Assembly: GCA_900547005.1 (NCBI GenBank)
Contig: URER01000034.1
Location: 1-27,562, forward strand
DNA length: 27,562 nucleotides
From: an uncultured Prevotella sp.
GTDB taxonomy: Bacteria > Bacteroidota > Bacteroidia > Bacteroidales > Bacteroidaceae
Reading direction: 5' to 3'
Shown here: positions 22,870 through 27,562 of the stretch, piece after piece
Layout of the letters: the number at the start of each line of letters is the position of its first letter
Numbering within the stretch: the stretch's first letter is position 1
Position numbers and translations under genes: made by a program
Notes under the pieces: generated by a model
Told to the model about the DNA's origin: nothing
Database searches by the model: none
What the model saw: only the letters and a program-made list of their open reading frames with translations

Positions 22870-24325
22870 ATCCTACCGTACCTTCCAACGACACGCTGAG
22901 CAACTTCTGAGCCTCAACGGCAAACTCCATAGGCAACTTATTGAGCACCTCCTTTGCATAGCCGTTGACTATCAAACCCACGGCCTGCTCGGTGGGGATA
23001 CCGCGCTGGTTGCAATAAAAGAGCTGGTCTTCGCTAATCTTGCTCGTCGTGGCCTCATGTTCCACTACCGCCGTGTCGTTGTGAATGTCCATATAAGGGA
23101 ATGTATGAGCACCGCAATCACTGCCGAGGAGCAGCGAATCGCACGAACTATAATTGCGGGCGTTGTCCGCGTTCGATGTGGCACGCACCAGTCCGCGATA
23201 TGAATTCTGACTATGACCGGCCGAAATACCCTTCGAGATAATCGTACTCTTGGTGTTTTTGCCTATGTGTATCATCTTCGTTCCCGTGTCGGCTTCCTGA
23301 TAATTGTTTGTCACGGCAACCGAATAGAACTCTGCCACGGAGTTGTCGCCACGCAAAACGCACGACGGATACTTCCATGTGATGGCCGAACCGGTCTCTA
23401 CCTGCGTCCACGACAACTTGGAATTATTTCCCCGCAGTTCGCCACGCTTCGTCACGAGGTTATACACTCCGCCCTTGCCATGCTCGTCGCCGGGATACCA
23501 GTTCTGCACGGTCGAGTACTTGACCTCGGCGTTTTCCTTCACAATAATCTCTACAATGGCGGCGTGCAACTGATTCTCGTCGCGCATCGGAGCCGTACAG
23601 CCTTCAAGATACGAGACATACGAGTCGTCATCCGCAATGATTAGCGTGCGCTCAAACTGTCCCGTGTTGCGGGCGTTGATGCGGAAATACGAACTCAGCT
23701 CCATTGGACAACGCACTCCCTTCGGTATATAAACGAACGAACCGTCGCTGAACACGGCGCAGTTCAGGGCTGCATAGAAGTTGTCTCTGTATGGAACGAC
23801 CGTACCGAGATATTCCTTCACCAGCTCGGGATGGTTCTGTATGGCATCGCCGATGGAGCAGAAGATGATGCCCTTCTCGGCCAGTTTCTCCTTGAAAGTA
23901 GTCTTCACCGACACTGAATCCATGATGGCATCGACGGCTACGCCACTCAGCGCGAGCCTTTCCTCAAGCGGAATGCCTAACTTGTCGAACGTTTTCATCA
24001 GCTCGGGATCTATCTCTTTCTTCTCGTTATCCTTCTTCTTAGCCATCGGATCGGCATAATACGAGATGGCCTGATAGTCTATCTCGGGCAGATTCACGTG
24101 CCCCCAAGCAGGTTGTTTTAGTGTCTGCCAATAGCGGAACGCCTTCAAACGGAACTCGAGCATCCACTCAGGCTCGTTCTTTTTCGCTGAAATCAGGCGC
24201 ACGATGTCCTCGTTCAGACCTGTTTCTATTATTTCGGTATGCACGTCGGTGGTAAATCCGAACTCATATTTCTGCTCGGCAACCTTCCTGACGAACTCGT
24301 TTTTATTGTTTTCCTTATTCTCCAT
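22868..24325 (-). CDS. sufB: SufB, Fe-S cluster scaffold protein
   Basis: The 485-aa protein aligns in length and motifs with SufB (E. coli about 495 aa). Landmarks are VRLISAKKNEPEWMLEFRLKA-type sequence at 42-62, YIPKGVRCPMELSSYFR (199-215), GKNTKSTIISKGIS (355-368), NYSSCDSLL with Cys395 (equivalent to the key sulfur-accepting cysteine) and EHEATTSKI with Glu424, then DQLFYCNQRGI. It is the first gene of the sufBCDS operon, with a -7 element at 24378-24385. The infB gene ends 193 bp upstream with its own terminator, so suf is probably transcribed independently. Confidence 0.98.
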   Translation of the reverse strand: MENKENNKNEFVRKVAEQKYEFGFTTDVHTEIIETGLNEDIVRLISAKKNEPEWMLEFRLKAFRYWQTLKQPAWGHVNLPEIDYQAISYYADPMAKKKDNEKKEIDPELMKTFDKLGIPLEERLALSGVAVDAIMDSVSVKTTFKEKLAEKGIIFCSIGDAIQNHPELVKEYLGTVVPYRDNFYAALNCAVFSDGSFVYIPKGVRCPMELSSYFRINARNTGQFERTLIIADDDSYVSYLEGCTAPMRDENQLHAAIVEIIVKENAEVKYSTVQNWYPGDEHGKGGVYNLVTKRGELRGNNSKLSWTQVETGSAITWKYPSCVLRGDNSVAEFYSVAVTNNYQEADTGTKMIHIGKNTKSTIISKGISAGHSQNSYRGLVRATSNADNARNYSSCDSLLLGSDCGAHTFPYMDIHNDTAVVEHEATTSKISEDQLFYCNQRGIPTEQAVGLIVNGYAKEVLNKLPMEFAVEAQKLLSVSLEGTVG

Positions 24326-24377
24326 TGTTTCATGTTCCCCGGTTTTCCCGTCTTCCGGTACAGCCCGATTATAATTG

Positions 24378-24385
24378 CAAAATTA
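24378..24385 (-). promoter_or_regulatory. -7 promoter element of the suf operon
   Basis: The minus strand reads TAATTTTG followed by C, a good match to TAnnTTTG, about 52 bases before the sufB ATG and downstream of the infB terminator. No obvious -33 TTG at 19-21 nt is seen, which could mean that the promoter needs an activator or is relieved of a repressor. Confidence 0.5.
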
Positions 24386-24450
24386 CACAAAAAGCGTGAA
24401 AATGAAGTGCCGCCGTTCTTAAAAAGAGTTGCGGCCGTTATATTTTTTGC

Positions 24451-24493
24451 AAAAAGCCCCGCTGTCGTTTGCTTACAAACGATTGCGGGGCTT
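24451..24493 (-). terminator. Rho-independent terminator of infB
   Basis: AAGCCCCGC (24454-24462) pairs with GCGGGGCTT (24485-24493), and inner CGTTTG (24466-24471) with CAAACG (24476-24481). The stem is followed by T5 on the minus strand. It is 26 bases past the infB stop codon. Confidence 0.93.
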
Positions 24494-24518
24494 GTCTTTT
24501 ATCCGTACCGATAGCGGC

Positions 24519-27314
24519 CTACAGTTTCTGCTGCACCTCTATCTCGGTGAATGTCTCGATTATATCGCCTTCGAGAATATCGTTGAAGTTGACAAGGCTG
24601 ATACCGCACTCGAAACCGGTCGGCACCTCTTTCACATCGTCCTTGTAACGTTTCAGCGCGCTGATGTCGGCCGTATGAACCACGATTCCGTCGCGGACCA
24701 CACGTGCGCGGTCGCTGCGATGCACCTTGCCTTCCATGACCATGGCACCGGCAACGGTACCCACCTTCGAGATGCGGAATACCTGCTTCACCTCTACCTG
24801 ACCCGTTACCACTTCCTTCTTCACCTTGTCGAGCATACCGACCATAGCCGCCTTCACATCGTCGATGGCATCGTAGATTACCGAGTAGGTGTTGATTTCC
24901 ACGCCTGCCTGATCGGCCTGCTTGCGTGCGGCTGCCGAAGGACGCACCTGGAAGCCTACGATGATGGCATCGGAAGCATCGGCCAGCGTCACATCGCTTT
25001 CCGAAATCTGTCCCACAGCCTTGTGGATGACGTTGACCTTAATCTTTTCAGTCGACAGTTTGAGGAACGAGTCGCTGAGAGCCTCGATACTTCCGTCGGT
25101 GTCTCCCTTGACGATGATATTGAGTTCCTTAAACTCTCCGAGTGCGATACGGTGGGAGATGTCGCCCAGAGTGAGTCGCTTCTGGGTGCGAAGTCCCTGC
25201 TCGCGCTGCAGTTGCAGACGCTTGTTTGCAATCTCGCGCGCCTCCTGCTCTGTCTCAAGCACGTGGAATGTATCACCGGCTGTCGGCGCACCGTTCAGTC
25301 CGAGGATTATAACCGGTTCTGCCGGACCAGCTTTCTCGATGCGCTGGTTACGCTCGTTGAACATAGCCTTGATGCGGCCCCATGATGTTCCTGCGATGAC
25401 GTTGTCGCCAATCTTCAGCGTTCCGTTGCTCACGAGAACCGTAGAGACGTATCCGCGACCCTTGTCGAGCGACGACTCTATGATGGAACCCGTAGCCCGG
25501 CGGTTCGGATTGGCCTTGAGGTCAAGCATCTCGGCCTCCAAGAGTACTTTTTCAAGCAGCTCGTCCACACCGACACCCTTCTTCGCACTTATCTCCTGGC
25601 ACTGGTACTTGCCGCCCCATTCCTCTACGAGGAGGTTCATCTGTGCCAAGTCCTCACGTATCTTATCCGGATTAGCACCCGGCTTGTCTATCTTGTTTAT
25701 GGCAAACACCATCGGAACGTTCGCCGCCTGTGCGTGGGCGATAGCCTCTTTCGTGGTAGGCATCACCGAGTCATCGGCTGCGATGATGATGATTGCGATA
25801 TCCGTAACCTGTGTACCGCGGGCACGCATGGCCGTAAACGCCTCATGTCCCGGAGTGTCGAGGAATGTTATCCGCCGTCCGTCGCTCAACTTCACGTTAT
25901 ACGCTCCGATGTGCTGCGTGATACCTCCGGCCTCACCGGCAATCACGTTGGTGTTGCGGATGTGGTCGAGCAGCGATGTCTTACCGTGGTCTACGTGTCC
26001 CATGACGGTAACAATCGGAGCACGCGGCACGAGGTCGTTCTCGTCGTCCTCCTCTTCACTGACAGCCTCCTGCACCTCAGCGCTCACATATTCGGTCTTG
26101 AATCCAAACTCGTCGGCAACGAGGTTGATAGTCTCTGCATCGAGTCTCTGGTTGATAGACACCATGATACCAACACTCATAAGCGTACTGATGACCTGTG
26201 TTACGCTGATGTTCATCATCGTGGCCAGCTCGCTCACCGTAACAAACTCGGTCAGTTTCAGTATCTTGCTGTCCTTGCGCTCTGCGCGTGCCTCCTCGTT
26301 CAGTTTCTCCTGAGCGGCCTCACGCTTCTCCTTACGGTATTTCGCGCCTTTCTTATTCTGATTGCTCTTGCTCGTCAGACGTGCAAGAGTCTCCTTCACC
26401 TTGCGTGCAACATCCTCCTCGTTCACCTCTAACGGCTTCTGCGGACGGTTGCGGTTTTTCTTCTTCTTGGCGTTCTTGCCTGCGTTGCCTCCCTGCTGTT
26501 GCTGGTTGGCCGCGGCATTTATGTCGACGCGCTCCTTACCTATGCGTACTCGCTTCTTCTTCTCATTCTGCTGTGCGGCTTTCTCCTCGCGTTCCTTGCG
26601 ACGCTCTTCCTTGCTCTTTTTCTTCGGGCGTGTACTTTGATTGATAGTGCTCAAATCTATCTTGCCAAGCACGTTCACCTTCGTGGCATTCAGCAGTTTT
26701 TTCTCACTCTTTGTGGTGAAAGGTTTAGTGCTGCCTGCCGTCGCTGTGTTCTCCGTCGGAGCTTGTGCAGGAGCCGTCGCAGGTTTTTCCACGGGCTTTG
26801 CCACAGGAGCCGGTTTTGCTTCCGCAGCCACGACGGGTTTCGGTGCAGGCTTTGTCTCCACAGGTTTCTTCACTTCGGCCTTCTTCTCCGGCTTCTTTTC
26901 CGGCTCCGGTTTCGGGCTTACGGCAGCAGCCACCGGCTTCTTCTCCGGCTTCGGTTTCTCAACAGGAGCAGCAGCTTTCTTTTCAGACGGTTTCTTGTTC
27001 AGTTTGTCGAGGTCAATCTTCCCCAACGGCTTGAACTGTGGGCGTGTTGTCTCCACCTTTGTCCCGGCAGACTGTTCTGCGGCTGTTTCCTTTGGCTTTT
27101 TCTCTTTAGTCTTCTTTTGGAAGATTTTCGCCGCATCTGTTTTCACGTCCTTATCGCTTTTAAACTGTTCAACAAGAGCCGTGTACTGTTCATCACTGAG
27201 CTTGAAGTTAGGGTCGCCCTTCACCTCGCCCAGACTTTTCTTTTCAAGGAAATCAACTGCCGTTTGAAGTCCTATGTTAAGTTCTCTGATTGCTTTATTT
27301 AATCTGATGCTCAT
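24519..27314 (-). CDS. infB: Translation initiation factor IF-2
   Basis: The 931-aa GTPase brings initiator tRNA to the ribosome. The N-terminal domain (1-60) starts MSIRLNKAIRELNIGLQTAV. A long low-complexity Lys/Pro/Ala/Glu linker (about 65-345) is typical of Bacteroidota IF-2. A second IF2_N-like segment (about 350-410) leads to the GTPase domain, with G1 GHVDHGKT (439-446), G3 DTPGH (486-490) and G4 NKID (540-543). The C-terminal beta-barrel, IF-2 and fMet-tRNA-binding domains continue to the end, so the gene is complete. It is usually downstream of nusA, which would lie past the right window edge. It has its own terminator before suf. Confidence 0.98.
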   Translation of the reverse strand: MSIRLNKAIRELNIGLQTAVDFLEKKSLGEVKGDPNFKLSDEQYTALVEQFKSDKDVKTDAAKIFQKKTKEKKPKETAAEQSAGTKVETTRPQFKPLGKIDLDKLNKKPSEKKAAAPVEKPKPEKKPVAAAVSPKPEPEKKPEKKAEVKKPVETKPAPKPVVAAEAKPAPVAKPVEKPATAPAQAPTENTATAGSTKPFTTKSEKKLLNATKVNVLGKIDLSTINQSTRPKKKSKEERRKEREEKAAQQNEKKKRVRIGKERVDINAAANQQQQGGNAGKNAKKKKNRNRPQKPLEVNEEDVARKVKETLARLTSKSNQNKKGAKYRKEKREAAQEKLNEEARAERKDSKILKLTEFVTVSELATMMNISVTQVISTLMSVGIMVSINQRLDAETINLVADEFGFKTEYVSAEVQEAVSEEEDDENDLVPRAPIVTVMGHVDHGKTSLLDHIRNTNVIAGEAGGITQHIGAYNVKLSDGRRITFLDTPGHEAFTAMRARGTQVTDIAIIIIAADDSVMPTTKEAIAHAQAANVPMVFAINKIDKPGANPDKIREDLAQMNLLVEEWGGKYQCQEISAKKGVGVDELLEKVLLEAEMLDLKANPNRRATGSIIESSLDKGRGYVSTVLVSNGTLKIGDNVIAGTSWGRIKAMFNERNQRIEKAGPAEPVIILGLNGAPTAGDTFHVLETEQEAREIANKRLQLQREQGLRTQKRLTLGDISHRIALGEFKELNIIVKGDTDGSIEALSDSFLKLSTEKIKVNVIHKAVGQISESDVTLADASDAIIVGFQVRPSAAARKQADQAGVEINTYSVIYDAIDDVKAAMVGMLDKVKKEVVTGQVEVKQVFRISKVGTVAGAMVMEGKVHRSDRARVVRDGIVVHTADISALKRYKDDVKEVPTGFECGISLVNFNDILEGDIIETFTEIEVQQKL

Positions 27315-27326
27315 CTGTTTTATTTA

Positions 27327-27562
27327 AATGAAGAATGAAGAATGAAGAATGAAGAATCAAATCCTCATTAAGCACCCGAACATCCTTCGCGGTTCTGCTT
27401 TTTTAATGAAGAATGAAGAATGAAGAATGAAGAATCAAATCCTCATTAAACACCCGAACATCCTTCGCGGTTCTGCTTTTTTTTAATGAAGAATGAAGAA
27501 TGAAGAATGAAGAATCAAATCCTCATTAAACACCCGAACATCCTTCGCGGTTCTGCTTTTTT
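27327..27562. repeat. 78-80 bp tandem repeat, three units, each opening with four AATGAAG heptamers
   Basis: Units span 27327-27404 (78 bp), 27405-27484 (80 bp) and 27485-27562 (reaching the window end). Each opens with AATGAAG four times, continues AATCAAATCCTCATTAA and CACCCGAACATCC, and ends TTCGCGGTTCTGC plus a T-run of 6-8. The units differ only by one G/A change and T-run length. The array starts 13 bases upstream of the infB start codon, so it lies in or before the infB leader. It may extend past the window. Confidence 0.95.

Noticed and set aside
24922..26313. Long plus-strand reading frame of 463 codons opposite infB, and others opposite infB up to 27302
   Set aside because: They lie wholly antisense to a well-conserved IF-2 gene, and their composition (Ser/Arg/Phe-rich) is what the complement of Lys/Glu/Pro-rich coding sequence gives.

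Overview
The window looks like chromosome of a Prevotella-like member of the Bacteroidota. The evidence is the recurrent -7/-33 promoter pattern (TAnnTTTG preceded about 20 nt upstream by a TTG core), secreted proteins that end in type IX secretion (T9SS) sorting tails, a SusR-style membrane-spanning regulator with a Y_Y_Y domain, and a sufB-sufC-sufD-sufS operon next to infB. No species is claimed.

Region 1 (1-1675): the 5' end of an AAA-ATPase-like/PD-(D/E)XK protein runs off the left edge. A YeiH-type membrane protein (putative sulfate exporter) follows, and its likely leader carries six head-to-tail 22-bp palindromic units.

Region 2 (1676-13794): a secreted glucan-degradation locus. Four genes on the minus strand (319-aa module protein, GH16 endo-glucanase with three tandem copies of the same module, GH128 beta-1,3-glucanase, 913-aa multidomain binding protein) form a likely operon read from a promoter at about 10570-10600. 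All four have a signal peptide and a T9SS tail. A divergent gene encodes a transmembrane beta-propeller/Y_Y_Y/LuxR-HTH regulator with its own promoter. GH16 plus GH128 points to beta-1,3-glucan (laminarin, callose or fungal glucan) as substrate. No SusC/SusD pair lies within the window, so this looks like a T9SS-based rather than a Sus-type locus.

Region 3 (13795-18884): a class II Fic protein, a 256-bp element bounded by 24-nt inverted repeats and filled with 22/23-bp palindromic units, tRNA-Asn(GUU) with a clear promoter and terminator, an S41 C-terminal processing peptidase, a block of simple repeats, and an overlapping rnhB-WYL regulator pair.

Region 4 (18885-27562): an orphan 109-aa protein with its own -7 element, then (minus strand) sufS, sufD, sufC, sufB and infB. 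GC-rich palindromes sit at the suf gene junctions and have been absorbed into the N-terminus of SufS and the C-terminus of SufD. Upstream of infB a 78-80 bp unit containing four heptamers repeats three times up to the window edge.

The most unusual content is the repeat architecture (22-bp dyad arrays, the inverted-repeat-bounded element, suf palindromes, heptamer arrays) and the uncharacterised module shared by the glucanase-locus proteins.
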